A stretch of 64,000 nt of DNA, taken from the NCBI RefSeq assembly GCF_040939125.1, contig NZ_CP162495.1:2418001-2482000 (forward strand). The letters run 5' to 3'. Position numbers and translations under genes: made by a program. Under the pieces are notes generated by a model that saw only the letters and a list, made by a program, of their open reading frames with translations, was not told where the DNA came from and did no database searches. This document shows, in pieces, positions 43,655 through 52,518 of this stretch. Position 1 is the stretch's first letter. Every line of letters starts with the position of its first letter. This DNA comes from Clostridium sp. BJN0013 (GTDB lineage: Bacteria; Bacillota; Clostridia; Clostridiales; Clostridiaceae).

Positions 43655-44968
43655 ATGGATTTATTTGATATGGCTAATGAAAGAAATCATAAAGAATTAA
43701 AACCTCTGGCTGAAAGAATGAGACCAGAGACTTTAGAAGAATTTATAGGACAGGAACATATTTTAGGTAAAGATAAGATGTTATATAGAGCAATAGTTAC
43801 AGATAATATTTCTTCAGTAATTTTTTATGGACCACCCGGTGTAGGCAAAACCACATTGGCAAGAATTATAGCCAATACAACAAAAGCGAATTTTTATGAA
43901 TTGAGTGCTGTAAATTCCGGCACAGCAGATGTAAAAAAGATTATAAAGGAAGCAGAAAACAACTTAAAATTTTATTCTAAAAAGACAATATTATTTATTG
44001 ATGAAATACACAGATTTAACAAAGCTCAACAGGATAGTGTTTTAAATGCAGTTGAAAAAGGTATAATCATATTGATAGGGGTTACCACAGAAAATCCCTA
44101 TTTTGAGGTTAACAATGCACTCCTTTCTCGTTCTATGGTTTTTCAATTAGAAAACCTTTCTGAAGATAACGTAAAAAAAGCATTGAGAAATGCCATTGAA
44201 AGTCCAAAAGGTTTTGGCCATCTTAAAATAGAAGTAGACCCCGAGGTATTTGATTACTTTGCCCTACACAGCGGCGGTGATATAAGAAAGGCCTTAAATG
44301 CTTTGGATATGGCAGTTAGAACTTCATCAAAAAAAGAAGATAAAATTTTTATAACCACAAAAGATGCAAAAGAATGCATCCAGAGGAAAATTACCTTATA
44401 TGATAAAGAGGGTACATCCCACTATGATACCATCAGCGCTTTTATAAAGTCACTTCGAGGCAGTTCTCCTGATGCAGCAGTATACTATCTTGGAAAAATG
44501 CTAGATGCTGGTGAAGACCCCATGTTTATAGCAAGAAGAATTGTTATTCAGGCCTCAGAAGATGTTGGAAATGCTGACCCTATAGCTTTAATAGTAGCCA
44601 CAAATGCCATGAATGCAGTACATATGATAGGCATGCCAGAATGTAGATACGCATTGTCTCAAGCAGCAATATACGTAGCATCAGCACCAAAATCAAATGC
44701 TTCCTGCATTGCAATTGATTCTGCGCTGAAAGATGTTAGAAGTCGCAGAGATTCTGGAATACCCCCTTATTTAAGAGATGCCCATTATAAGGGTGCAGAA
44801 AAATCAGGATATGGCACTGATTATCTATATCCACACTCTTACGGTGGATTTGTAAACCAGCAGTATTTACCTGATTCCCATAAAAATACTGTGTATTATA
44901 AGCCAACATCCAATGGATTTGAATCTAAAATTAAAGATAGATTAACTAAGCTCTGGGGTAAAAAATAA
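43655..44968 (+). CDS. rarA: RarA/MgsA, replication-associated recombination ATPase
   Basis: AAA+ ATPase related to clamp loaders, acting at stalled replication forks. The 437-residue protein has a start region PLAERMRPETLEEFIGQEHIL, Walker A GPPGVGKTTLA near residue 57, Walker B ILFIDEIHRFNKAQQD, sensor 1 GVTTENPYFEVN, and the arginine-finger region LLSRSMVF. The C-terminal tetramerisation domain ends with SYGGFVNQQYLPD. A ribosome site AAAGGATAGTGAGCTT precedes ATG 43655. In Bacillus too, rarA adjoins an Rrf2 regulator and a cysteine desulfurase gene. Confidence 0.95.
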   Translation: MDLFDMANERNHKELKPLAERMRPETLEEFIGQEHILGKDKMLYRAIVTDNISSVIFYGPPGVGKTTLARIIANTTKANFYELSAVNSGTADVKKIIKEAENNLKFYSKKTILFIDEIHRFNKAQQDSVLNAVEKGIIILIGVTTENPYFEVNNALLSRSMVFQLENLSEDNVKKALRNAIESPKGFGHLKIEVDPEVFDYFALHSGGDIRKALNALDMAVRTSSKKEDKIFITTKDAKECIQRKITLYDKEGTSHYDTISAFIKSLRGSSPDAAVYYLGKMLDAGEDPMFIARRIVIQASEDVGNADPIALIVATNAMNAVHMIGMPECRYALSQAAIYVASAPKSNASCIAIDSALKDVRSRRDSGIPPYLRDAHYKGAEKSGYGTDYLYPHSYGGFVNQQYLPDSHKNTVYYKPTSNGFESKIKDRLTKLWGKK

Positions 44969-45009
44969 TTTAATCAAATTTGTCAATTTAGAAATTTATA
45001 TATTAATTT

Positions 45010-45273
45010 GATGATCCAGCCTTTACAACAAACTACAATTTATCTGGGAGAAATGCAGTCATAGTTGATGCAAAATTGAAGGCTATGAAAAATGAGAACA
45101 GCCACTACACAATCTTGTTATCACATAAATCAGAATTGTTTCACATATATGCAGATAATAGAATTGATTTGGTTTTAAGTGGTCATTCTCATGGAGGACA
45201 GATACGTTTACCACTTATCGATGGTGATCAGCCGAGGCCTTGGAAACAGCCTCTTCCCTGTCCGAATCAATAA
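45010..45273 (+). pseudogene. Fragment of a YkuE-like metallophosphoesterase gene
   Basis: An open frame reads [20 protein letters not shown], then [20 protein letters not shown] and [15 protein letters not shown]. This is the second half of a calcineurin-like phosphoesterase, with the metal-binding LSH and GHSHGGQ motifs. The N-terminal half with the GDxx and GNHD motifs is missing and the tail is abnormal, so it is a truncated remnant with no start codon of its own worth accepting. Confidence 0.75.
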
Positions 45274-45412
45274 TCGGCCCCAATTAGTTGTTATTACACT
45301 AATATCACAGCAGAACTTGTAAAGTTGTGTTTTAATCTCCCTTAGCTTAAATATTTTTACAATATTATGATTATTATAAATTTTAAAAAATATAAAAAAA
45401 TTTGTTTTTCTA

Positions 45413-45442
45413 TTGACAAACAGTATATATATCTGTTATCAT
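45413..45442 (+). promoter_or_regulatory. Promoter of the SAM riboswitch transcript
   Basis: TTGACA (45413-45418), an 18-base spacer and TATCAT (45437-45442) lie 20 bases before the aptamer. Confidence 0.65.
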
Positions 45443-45462
45443 TTTTTCAATTGAATACGGAA

Positions 45463-45575
45463 CTTCTTATCCAGAGTGGCGAAGGGACTGGTCCTATGAT
45501 GCCCAGCAACCTGAATGATTTTTCATCATTCAACGGTGCTAATTCCAGCAGGTATAAAGCCTGAAAGATGAGAAG
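45463..45575 (+). promoter_or_regulatory. SAM-I (S-box) riboswitch aptamer
   Basis: P1 arms CTTCTTATC and GATGAGAAG close a four-way junction holding the S-box consensus: AGAGTGGCGAAGGGACTGG, CCTATGATGCCCAGCAACC, a GAATGA/TCATTC P3 hairpin with intact loop, GGTGCTAATTCCAGCAGG and the closing CTGAAAGATGAG. All core SAM-contact elements are present. It binds S-adenosylmethionine and turns transcription off when SAM is plentiful. The first downstream gene is a DUF2325 gene at 45725. Confidence 0.95.
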
Positions 45576-45583
45576 CATGAAGG

Positions 45584-45622
45584 AACTCTTCTTGTAACTT
45601 ATCTTACAGGAAGAGTTTTTAT
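45584..45622 (+). terminator. Riboswitch terminator
   Basis: AACTCTTCTTGTAA (45584-45597) pairs with TTACAGGAAGAGTT (45604-45617), one wobble, followed by a T-rich tract. Its left arm can compete with the 3' side of the aptamer's P1, the normal S-box switching design. Confidence 0.9.
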
Positions 45623-45724
45623 TTTTACTTTTTCTTAAACTATTTGGAATAAACCACAGCCTCGAAATAGGAAAGAAGTTTATACATAGTCTTAATTTAT
45701 ATATTATAAAGAGGAGAGATTTTT

Positions 45725-46009
45725 ATGAATATTTTAATTGTAGGAGGGGACAGACTTGATAATATTAAAAATAAGCTGGACAAATGTGGAATTAATAAAG
45801 TTAATCACATTACAGGTAGAAAAAAAGGAGATAAGAAAATAGAAATTCCTAAAAATACGGATGTAGTATTGGTACTTACAGATTTTATAGGGCATAATAT
45901 GACTGAAATAATAAAAAAACAATCTAAAAAAAATCATACTTTAATTATGTTCTCAAAACGTTCATGGGTATGTATTGAAGAAAATATAAAAAACATATTT
46001 ATTGATTAA
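45725..46009 (+). CDS. DUF2325 protein under a SAM riboswitch
   Basis: 94-residue soluble protein of the DUF2325 family. It begins MNILIVGGDRLDNIKNKL and has an acidic/Thr patch IPKNTDVVLVLTDFIGHNM and a basic middle segment (GRKKGDKKIE). The fold looks like a small Rossmann-type alpha/beta domain starting with a glycine-rich loop GGDR. No function is established. ATG 45725 follows GAGGAGAG. It is the only gene following the SAM-I riboswitch, a combination I do not know as typical, since S-boxes normally control methionine and SAM metabolism. Confidence 0.82.
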   Translation: MNILIVGGDRLDNIKNKLDKCGINKVNHITGRKKGDKKIEIPKNTDVVLVLTDFIGHNMTEIIKKQSKKNHTLIMFSKRSWVCIEENIKNIFID

Positions 46010-46097
46010 AGGTTAAGTAAAACTGAAAGAATATTCCTAGAGCTTTTTTAATCTAAAACTCGTAGATTAACATCTTATAATAAGGAGTGAATCTAAA

Positions 46098-46552
46098 GTG
46101 TATGAACGGATGCTTAACAAACAAATAATTCCATCATTAAATGATATATATGAAACTATTGGAAAGGAAAGTATTTTATATTTTGAAAAACTACACCAAT
46201 TTATGATTGATTCTTATGAATTATCAATTAGACTTAAATTTCTAGACTTAAATTTCGTTTTGGAAGTGACCATGGATGGTGTTATAAATATTGTCATAAA
46301 AATAAACATATATGTTATATTTTCTTTGAAAAGGGTGCGTTTACTGTAATTATTCAAATTGGTGAAAATCAATTAAATAAGTTATACAATAAGTTAGATA
46401 GTTTATCTTTAGAAGGTAAAGATACATGGAAAAATCAATATCCCTATGGAAAATGTTGGCTAAATTATAGAATCTTAAGCAATAAAAATTTAGAGGATAT
46501 AAAATCCATTATAGCTATAAAAATGAATTGCATTAAAAAGAAAGTTTCTTAA
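46098..46552 (+). pseudogene. DUF3788 gene broken by a 14-bp tandem duplication
   Basis: GTG 46098 after AAGGAG starts MYERMLNKQIIPSLNDIYET, the DUF3788 N-terminus. TAGACTTAAATTTC occurs twice in exact tandem (46229-46242, 46243-46256). Removing one copy joins the frame to FRFGSDHGWCYKYCHKNKHI and GAFTVIIQIGENQL and on to TAA at 46550-46552, a normal 146-residue protein. The duplication shifts the frame and stops the product after about 83 residues. Everything else is intact, so the damage is recent and could revert by slippage or recombination. Confidence 0.88.
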
Positions 46553-46633
46553 AATATATATGCATATATCCATTAGTCCATTACATGTTTTAATTGCACA
46601 TTTATTACTTTATGCAGATAAAAACTCTATTTA

Positions 46634-47407
46634 CTAAAAACCTTTATCATATTCCATCAATCTATTTTTAAAATACACTATTTTTAAATTGCACAACTGT
46701 GAAATTTCTCTTGCCACCATAAAATTATTTCCTATAGCTTCAACCTGATGAGCATCAGAACCCAGTGTTATGTATTTTCCACCTAGTTCATTGAATCTTT
46801 TATAGATATCTATTATATTCTTTATTGAAATATCATTATCAAGCCTTCGTGTATTTAATTCCAAACATTTACCATCTTTTATAACTTTATTTAATATTTC
46901 ATCTATTATATCAGAAAATTCCCTGTAGTATATTTCCTTATCTTCAAACTTAGCATATCTTGCTATATAATCAATATGCCCTAGACTATCTATAAATTGA
47001 AATTTATCCAAATTACCCAGTATAACTTCAAAATACTTAAGATAGGCTTCTCTTTTACTTTTTCCTCTATAATAATCTTCATAATAAAGATCTAGATTTT
47101 CTACCAAATGGACTGACCCAAGTACATAGTCAAAGGAATTATTTTTTATTAAATCACTACTCTCTCTAAAACAATCTTCTTTCATGCCAAGCTCTATTCC
47201 TAAAAGTAAATCATCACCCCTATATTTAGAATATGAATTAAAATAATCATCTACATTAAAACAGAATGAATCTTTTTTGGGAAAATTAATATCCATATGT
47301 TCTGTTAATATAACTGATATATTTTTTTCTCTCATGCATTTTATTGCATCTTCTATTTGCATATTTGAATCTGTAGAAAAAATTGTATGTATGTGTGTAT
47401 CAAACAC
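46634..47407 (-). CDS. hisJ: PHP-family histidinol-phosphatase
   Basis: Cytoplasmic phosphatase making histidinol from histidinol phosphate. GTG 47407 is chosen because GGGAGG lies eight bases before it and the protein then begins MFDTHIHTIFSTDS, the metal-binding PHP start. A longer TTG-type start would add about 19 residues of no family meaning. Further metal ligands are visible in TEHMDINFP, LGIELGM, YVLGSVHLVENL, SLGHIDYIAR and TLGSDAHQVEAIG. It lies downstream of the his operon, and no bifunctional HisB is present, so it fills the missing step. Confidence 0.88.
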   Translation of the reverse strand: MFDTHIHTIFSTDSNMQIEDAIKCMREKNISVILTEHMDINFPKKDSFCFNVDDYFNSYSKYRGDDLLLGIELGMKEDCFRESSDLIKNNSFDYVLGSVHLVENLDLYYEDYYRGKSKREAYLKYFEVILGNLDKFQFIDSLGHIDYIARYAKFEDKEIYYREFSDIIDEILNKVIKDGKCLELNTRRLDNDISIKNIIDIYKRFNELGGKYITLGSDAHQVEAIGNNFMVAREISQLCNLKIVYFKNRLMEYDKGF

Positions 47408-47543
47408 TGCATAATCCTCCCTAAAACTAAGAATTAAGAGAAAGTCAAGAACATTAACTGTCAAATAACATCAACTAAATTATTATATAATTAACGCTAA
47501 GACTTTCTCTCTTTATTTTATTAAATTTATAATTTTTTATTAC
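47408..47543. other. Short gap with a long-range inverted repeat
   Basis: AGAGAAAGTC (47437-47446) is complementary to GACTTTCTCT (47501-47510) across a 54-base AT-rich loop, followed by T-rich sequence on the plus strand. It could form a leader structure in the histidinol-phosphatase transcript. No known riboswitch is recognised. Confidence 0.4.
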
Positions 47544-48134
47544 TTAAACAAATTCATTTACCTTTACACATTCGTCAGCACAGCGTGAAATTAAATCAGC
47601 TACTTTATCCACAGTTTCTTTATTACAATCTCTTACCACTTCAGCTCCCAATTCTCCATTTTCCCATATGAATTGGTATACGTTTAAAAGTATGTTATCT
47701 CTTATACGGCAATAAAAATATTCTCTTTCCATGAACATTACCCTTTTATTCATATTCTCTATGCAGTTATATTTTTTTACTATATTTGCGGCATCATCGC
47801 CTAAAGGTTCCCCTGATTTTAAAACTACATCTCCATCTACCACCTCTGTTTTTGAGGTATTGTCGATATCTGAGAGCATACTGCTTATTTCAATTACTGA
47901 AGGCAGTGCTGATTTTCCCACCCAGTCATATATAGCCTTTCTTTGCTTTCTCCACACTGTCATTATGTATACAATGTCAGCTTTTAATTCCAGGCTATAA
48001 GCACTAAGATCCCCAAATTCTTCACGTTTTGCTTTTAAAACATTTACTATACTTGTCTGCCAATAGCCTTTAGCATCCAATATAGGTTTTGTAGACGCTT
48101 CCACTAAGTCAGACAACAATTTGTAATTATTCAT
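47544..48134 (-). CDS. Unrecognised 196-residue protein
   Basis: I do not recognise the family. It begins MNNYKLLSDLVEASTKPILD and is mainly helical and acidic, with LKADIVYIMTVWRKQRKAIYDWVGK in the first third and EREYFYCRIRDNILLNVYQF in the last. It has no signal peptide or membrane segment. It has three Cys residues in the last 80 positions but no paired CxxC motif. It lies between a PAP2 phosphatase and the histidinol-phosphatase on the same strand. A ribosome site GGAGGGATAAAA precedes ATG 48134, so it is translated. Confidence 0.7.
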   Translation of the reverse strand: MNNYKLLSDLVEASTKPILDAKGYWQTSIVNVLKAKREEFGDLSAYSLELKADIVYIMTVWRKQRKAIYDWVGKSALPSVIEISSMLSDIDNTSKTEVVDGDVVLKSGEPLGDDAANIVKKYNCIENMNKRVMFMEREYFYCRIRDNILLNVYQFIWENGELGAEVVRDCNKETVDKVADLISRCADECVKVNEFV

Positions 48135-48215
48135 TTTTATCCCTCCTAAAAACTCATACTTATATTATAATTCATTATCTCCAAAATTTGAATGTAATTT
48201 AATTGTCAAAACTGC

Positions 48216-48869
48216 TTATTGTTCACTATTTATATTAATATATTTATTTGAAAGTATCATTTCACATTTTTCTAAGATAAAGCCAGCCACAAATCTATAT
48301 AATATCTCTGCTAATATTATAGCAGAAATCAAGTCTAAAATTACATGTTGTTTTACAAATTGAGTAGATAATATTATAAATATACCCGTAAAATTTATAC
48401 TTATTTTATTGAACTTATTTTTTACCCCTTCCATACATCCCCTTATAACTGCATAAGTTGTTAAAACATGTATACTAGGGAAACAATTAAAAGGCTTATC
48501 CCATCTATAGGTAAGCTTAATAATACTTATAAAAATATCCCTGCCATAAAGAGCAGGTCTAGGTACTGTTGTCTGAAAGAAAAAATAGGTCATATAACAC
48601 AGAAGCATTCCTAAAATTATAGTAATCATAGTTTTATAATAAATATTCCTGTAGTTAAAGCAAAAATATACCAGTACTAATACCAAAAAAGGATACCATG
48701 CCCAATATATAACTATAAACTCTTTTATAAAGGGCACCTGTTTATCTAAAAAAGTGACTAAATTATAACAGCCATTGAGAGGATTGTTTAATTTTCTATA
48801 AATTATATTTATTACAGGTATTACAAACATGAGACTTAGAGGTATAATATTTAATTTTGTATTTTTCAA
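48216..48869 (-). CDS. PAP2-superfamily membrane phosphatase
   Basis: Integral membrane protein of 217 residues with about six helices (near 8-25, 50-75, 78-100, 130-150, 155-175, 180-200). The lipid-phosphatase motifs are present in shortened form: KPFNCFPSIHVLTTYA (motif with Ser and His) and STQFVKQHVILDLISA (catalytic His, Asp). The first Lys/Arg motif is less clear (TTVPRPALYGRD). The probable substrate is an isoprenoid or glycerolipid phosphate. It sits just downstream of hisE, with no functional tie evident. Confidence 0.8.
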   Translation of the reverse strand: MKNTKLNIIPLSLMFVIPVINIIYRKLNNPLNGCYNLVTFLDKQVPFIKEFIVIYWAWYPFLVLVLVYFCFNYRNIYYKTMITIILGMLLCYMTYFFFQTTVPRPALYGRDIFISIIKLTYRWDKPFNCFPSIHVLTTYAVIRGCMEGVKNKFNKISINFTGIFIILSTQFVKQHVILDLISAIILAEILYRFVAGFILEKCEMILSNKYININSEQ

Positions 48870-49006
48870 GCTATCATCAGCTCCTAAATAAAGTTTTCAC
48901 ATTTAAACATCTATAATTTTTATTATAGATATTAATTCTTAAATATTTACTATTTAAATGCTTAAATATTTGTTAACTTATATGCAACCCATAATAGCAT
49001 AAAAAA

Positions 49007-49339
49007 TTATATTTTCTCTATGGCTTTTCTGTCCAGCTTTTTATTGCATATTTTTTGCCTTCTCTTTTCAAGCTCTTTTTTTAGCTCTTCCAGAGCTATA
49101 TTTTCATTTGCCATCAAAACTAAAACATGGTATATAAGATCACATATCTCACAAATTTTATCTTCTTTATTATCATTTTTACTGGCAATTATAACTTCAG
49201 AACTTTCTTCACCCACTTTTTTTAATATCTTATCTAAACCTTCTTTAAACAGATAATTGGTATAAGAACCTTCTATAGGATTTTCTTTTCTGTCTTTTAT
49301 GACATTATATAATTCTTCCAATACACTTTGTAATTCCAC
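49007..49339 (-). CDS. hisE: HisE, phosphoribosyl-ATP pyrophosphatase
   Basis: Second step of histidine synthesis, hydrolysing PR-ATP to PR-AMP. It is a stand-alone 110-residue all-helical MazG-like protein: [20 protein letters not shown] at about 10-30, then the metal-binding acidic residues in [15 protein letters not shown] and [14 protein letters not shown]. In many bacteria HisE is fused behind HisI; here they are separate adjacent genes, last and next-to-last in the operon. Confidence 0.95.
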   Translation of the reverse strand: MELQSVLEELYNVIKDRKENPIEGSYTNYLFKEGLDKILKKVGEESSEVIIASKNDNKEDKICEICDLIYHVLVLMANENIALEELKKELEKRRQKICNKKLDRKAIEKI

Positions 49340-49396
49340 AGATAACTACTCCTTTTAATATTTAGTTATTTAAAAAACATATCTTCTAAAGATATG

Positions 49397-49720
49397 CTAA
49401 TATACCTCTCTATAAAAACAACTTCTATTTCCAGTATGACAGGCAGCCCCTATTTGTTCCACTTTTATTAAAAGTGTGTCATAATCGCAATCTACATTTA
49501 TACTCTTTACATATTGATAATGACCGGAGGTAGACCCTTTATTCCATAACTCTTTTCTGGATCTACTCCAGAACCAGGTCTTTCCCGTTTCAATAGTTTT
49601 ATTTAAAGATTCTTCATTCATGTATGCTACCATAAGCACTTCTCCATTTTCAAAATCTTGAATTACAGCAGGAATAAGCCCTTTTTTAAAATCTATATTT
49701 TTTAAAATTTCCTTTTCCAT
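49397..49720 (-). CDS. hisI: HisI, phosphoribosyl-AMP cyclohydrolase
   Basis: Opens the PR-AMP ring in histidine synthesis. ATG 49720 preceded by AGGTGAT is preferred, giving 107 residues ([19 protein letters not shown]). It shows the metal and substrate residues [30 protein letters not shown] and zinc ligands in [12 protein letters not shown] and [12 protein letters not shown]. An in-frame ATG nine codons upstream is less well placed. Separate from hisE. Confidence 0.94.
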   Translation of the reverse strand: MEKEILKNIDFKKGLIPAVIQDFENGEVLMVAYMNEESLNKTIETGKTWFWSRSRKELWNKGSTSGHYQYVKSINVDCDYDTLLIKVEQIGAACHTGNRSCFYREVY

Positions 49721-49774
49721 ATTATCACCTATTTTAATATATTCCATAATTATATTTTTTACAAGAACTATTCC

Positions 49775-50536
49775 TTATAATCTTACAGGAATATCTTTCT
49801 TATGAAGATATTCTTTTACATCCTTTATTTTTAACTCTCCATAGTGAAACAAAGAGGCTGCAAGGGCTGCGTCTGCACCAGTATCTTCAAATACATCATA
49901 AAAATCCTCTAAAGAACCACATCCTCCAGAAGCTATTACAGGAATATTTACAGATTCAGCAACTGCTTTAGTAAGCTCTATATCGTATCCATTTTTAGTA
50001 CCGTCTGCATCCATACTGGTAAGAAGTATTTCTCCAGCACCCAAACTCTCTACTTTTTTAACCCATTCTATGGCATCTATTCCTGTATTCTTTCTTCCAC
50101 CTTCTATAAATACATCCCAACCCTGGCCATCTGATCTTTTTTTTGCATCTATGGCAACTACCACACATTGAGAGCCAAATTTATCTGCAGCCTCATATAT
50201 TAAACTGGGATTTCTTATAGCCGCTGAATTTACAGATATCTTATCTGCCCCTGCCCGTAGTATAATTTTAAAATCATCTATACCTGATATTCCGCCGCCT
50301 ACAGTAAGAGGAATAAATACCTTTTCTCCAGTTCTCTCCACTACCTCAATTAATGTCTTCCTCTTTTCATAGGTGGCCGTAATGTCTAAAAATACTATTT
50401 CATCTGCCCCCTGTTTATTATAATACTGTGCTATATCTACAGGATCTCCTACATCTTTTAAATTTACAAAGTTTATTCCCTTTACCACTTTTCCCATATT
50501 TACATCCAGACATGGAACTATTCTTTTAGTAAGCAT
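49775..50536 (-). CDS. hisF: HisF, imidazole glycerol phosphate synthase cyclase subunit
   Basis: (beta/alpha)8 barrel that with HisH closes the imidazole ring. Catalytic aspartates are in [16 protein letters not shown] (about residue 11) and [15 protein letters not shown] (about 130), with phosphate-binding TVGGGISG and [12 protein letters not shown]. The 253 residues are full length. It is two bases from hisA. Confidence 0.97.
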   Translation of the reverse strand: MLTKRIVPCLDVNMGKVVKGINFVNLKDVGDPVDIAQYYNKQGADEIVFLDITATYEKRKTLIEVVERTGEKVFIPLTVGGGISGIDDFKIILRAGADKISVNSAAIRNPSLIYEAADKFGSQCVVVAIDAKKRSDGQGWDVFIEGGRKNTGIDAIEWVKKVESLGAGEILLTSMDADGTKNGYDIELTKAVAESVNIPVIASGGCGSLEDFYDVFEDTGADAALAASLFHYGELKIKDVKEYLHKKDIPVRL

Positions 50537-50537
50537 T

Positions 50538-51254
50538 TTAATCCCTCCCTATCTCTATAGCTTCTTTTAGAGAAAGTGTTTTAGCATATATAGCCTTTCC
50601 AACTATAGCACCATATACATTCTCCTGCTTAAGTTTTTTAATATCTTCTATATCTTTTATACCTCCGGAGGCTATTACATTACATTTAACTGAATTTTTA
50701 AGTTTTAAAAGCTGTTCTAAATTAGCCCCTTTCAAAGTTCCATCCCTGCTTATATCCGTAAATATTAAAGTTTGTACTCCTATTTGCTCCATTTCTTTTC
50801 CAAAATCTACATAATTTGTTTTGCTAAAAGTGGTCCAGCCATCTGCAGCCGGTATACCATCCTTAGCATCTATCCCTACAGCAATTTTTTCACCATAATT
50901 TGCTACTGCTTTTATTACCAACTTTCTATTATTTAAGGCTGCCGTTCCAAGTATTACTCTACTAACGCCTAATTTCATAAATTCATCTATTGTTTCTATA
51001 CTCCTTATACCTCCACCAACTTCTATAGGCACATCTACACTCGTTACTACTTTAGATATTATATTTAAATTTTCACCAGCTCCCCTTAAGGCTCCATCTA
51101 AATCTACCATATGTATATACTCTGCACCTTCACTTTTAAATCTTAACGCTGTATCCAAGGGATCTTTAGCCACGACCTCCTGTGAATCCATATCTCCCTG
51201 GTATAATCTAACGCATTTTCCTCCTTTTAAATCTATTGCGGGAAGTATTATCAT
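50538..51254 (-). CDS. hisA: HisA, ProFAR isomerase
   Basis: Barrel isomerase turning ProFAR into PRFAR, substrate of HisFH. It has the catalytic Asp in [18 protein letters not shown] near residue 8 and the second in VGIDAKDGI near 129, with phosphate loops [10 protein letters not shown] and [10 protein letters not shown]. It has 238 residues. Sequence kinship with HisF is visible, as in all members. Confidence 0.97.
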   Translation of the reverse strand: MIILPAIDLKGGKCVRLYQGDMDSQEVVAKDPLDTALRFKSEGAEYIHMVDLDGALRGAGENLNIISKVVTSVDVPIEVGGGIRSIETIDEFMKLGVSRVILGTAALNNRKLVIKAVANYGEKIAVGIDAKDGIPAADGWTTFSKTNYVDFGKEMEQIGVQTLIFTDISRDGTLKGANLEQLLKLKNSVKCNVIASGGIKDIEDIKKLKQENVYGAIVGKAIYAKTLSLKEAIEIGRD

Positions 51255-51277
51255 AATAACTGCCTCCTTAAAATATC

Positions 51278-51892
51278 CTAATTTTGTTTATCTAAAAGTT
51301 TTACAAAATTCTCTAACATCTTAATGCCCACATCTCCACTTTTTTCAGGATGAAATTGTGTTCCATATACATTTCTCCTATTTACAACTGCCGGTACTTC
51401 CACTCCATAAAAACTACAAGCATTTAAATTTTCTTCATATTTTATAGCTGCGTAAAAAGAATGTACAAAATATACATAACTATTCTCTGGAATTGACTCT
51501 AACATAGCACATTTTCTTTTTATATTTAAACTATTCCATCCCATATGAGGTATTTTTATATTTCCATGGAGTTTAGTTATATTTCCCGGTATAAGACCTA
51601 ATCCCTCACACTGTTCTATTTCTTCTCCAGTATCAAATAAAAGCTGCATCCCAAGACATATACCAAGCAGTGGTATACCTTTTGCTACAACATCTTTTAT
51701 AACTACATCCAGTTTTTTGCTTCTTAGATTCCTCATAGCTTCAGGAAAAGCTCCTACTCCTGGTAGTATTACTCCTTTACTATTTTCTATATAATTTTTA
51801 TCTGAAGTTATTTCCGCCTCTTCACCTATATATTTCAGTGCCTTTTTTACACTTTTTAAATTTCCCATTCCATAGTCTATAATAGAAATCAA
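51278..51892 (-). CDS. hisH: HisH, imidazole glycerol phosphate synthase glutaminase subunit
   Basis: Class I glutamine amidotransferase giving ammonia to HisF. It begins [19 protein letters not shown]. Nucleophile Cys is in [13 protein letters not shown] near residue 79, and the His/Glu pair is in [10 protein letters not shown] near 180. It has 204 residues. It lies 23 bases upstream of hisA. Confidence 0.97.
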   Translation of the reverse strand: MISIIDYGMGNLKSVKKALKYIGEEAEITSDKNYIENSKGVILPGVGAFPEAMRNLRSKKLDVVIKDVVAKGIPLLGICLGMQLLFDTGEEIEQCEGLGLIPGNITKLHGNIKIPHMGWNSLNIKRKCAMLESIPENSYVYFVHSFYAAIKYEENLNACSFYGVEVPAVVNRRNVYGTQFHPEKSGDVGIKMLENFVKLLDKQN

Positions 51893-51910
51893 AATTATTA
51901 CCTCCTAAAA

Positions 51911-52498
51911 TTAAATCATTCCCTTGGTGGACATGGTTCCCCTTATTTTTTCATCTATGGATACTGCTTCTCTTAAAGCATGGGCAAAGGATTTAAAAAT
52001 TGATTCTATAATGTGATGAGTATTTTTTCCGTAAAAAGCTTTTATATGAAGAGTCATCCCAGCATTAAAAGCAACAGCTCTAAAAAACTCCTCTATTAGC
52101 TCAGTATCCATTTCTCCCACCTTAGAATTTTTTAACTTCCCTTGAAAAACTAAATAAGGTCTTCCGCTTAAATCTACAGATGACATAGATAAACTTTCAT
52201 CCATAGGTATAAAAAAAGTTCCATATCTTTTTATACCCCTTTTATCCCCTAGTGCCTTTTTTATACATTTTCCAATGCATATTCCCACATCTTCTACAGT
52301 ATGATGAAAATCCACATCCAAATCCCCTTTGGCATACACATCCATATCCATAATTCCATGCTTTGCTATCATGCAAAGCATATGATTGAAAAATCCTATA
52401 CCCGTATCAATATTATATTTTCCTTTTCCGTCTAAATCTATTTTAACTTTTATATCCGTTTCATAAGTCTTTCTTGAAATTTCTCCTACTCTCAACAA
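51911..52498 (-). CDS. hisB: HisB, imidazoleglycerol-phosphate dehydratase (monofunctional)
   Basis: Manganese enzyme removing water from IGP. The duplicated metal motifs are VDFHHTVEDVGI near 70 and GKNTHHIIESIFKSFAHA near 160, with GFFNHMLCMIAKHG. At 195 residues it lacks the phosphatase domain of enteric HisB, which explains the separate PHP phosphatase at 46634. Confidence 0.97.
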   Translation of the reverse strand: MLRVGEISRKTYETDIKVKIDLDGKGKYNIDTGIGFFNHMLCMIAKHGIMDMDVYAKGDLDVDFHHTVEDVGICIGKCIKKALGDKRGIKRYGTFFIPMDESLSMSSVDLSGRPYLVFQGKLKNSKVGEMDTELIEEFFRAVAFNAGMTLHIKAFYGKNTHHIIESIFKSFAHALREAVSIDEKIRGTMSTKGMI

Positions 52499-52518
52499 AT
52501 CACCTTCTTCCTTAAGAT

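Noticed and set aside
45367-45564. Open frame on the plus strand across the SAM riboswitch
   Set aside because: It encodes the conserved aptamer bases, has no ribosome site and resembles no protein.
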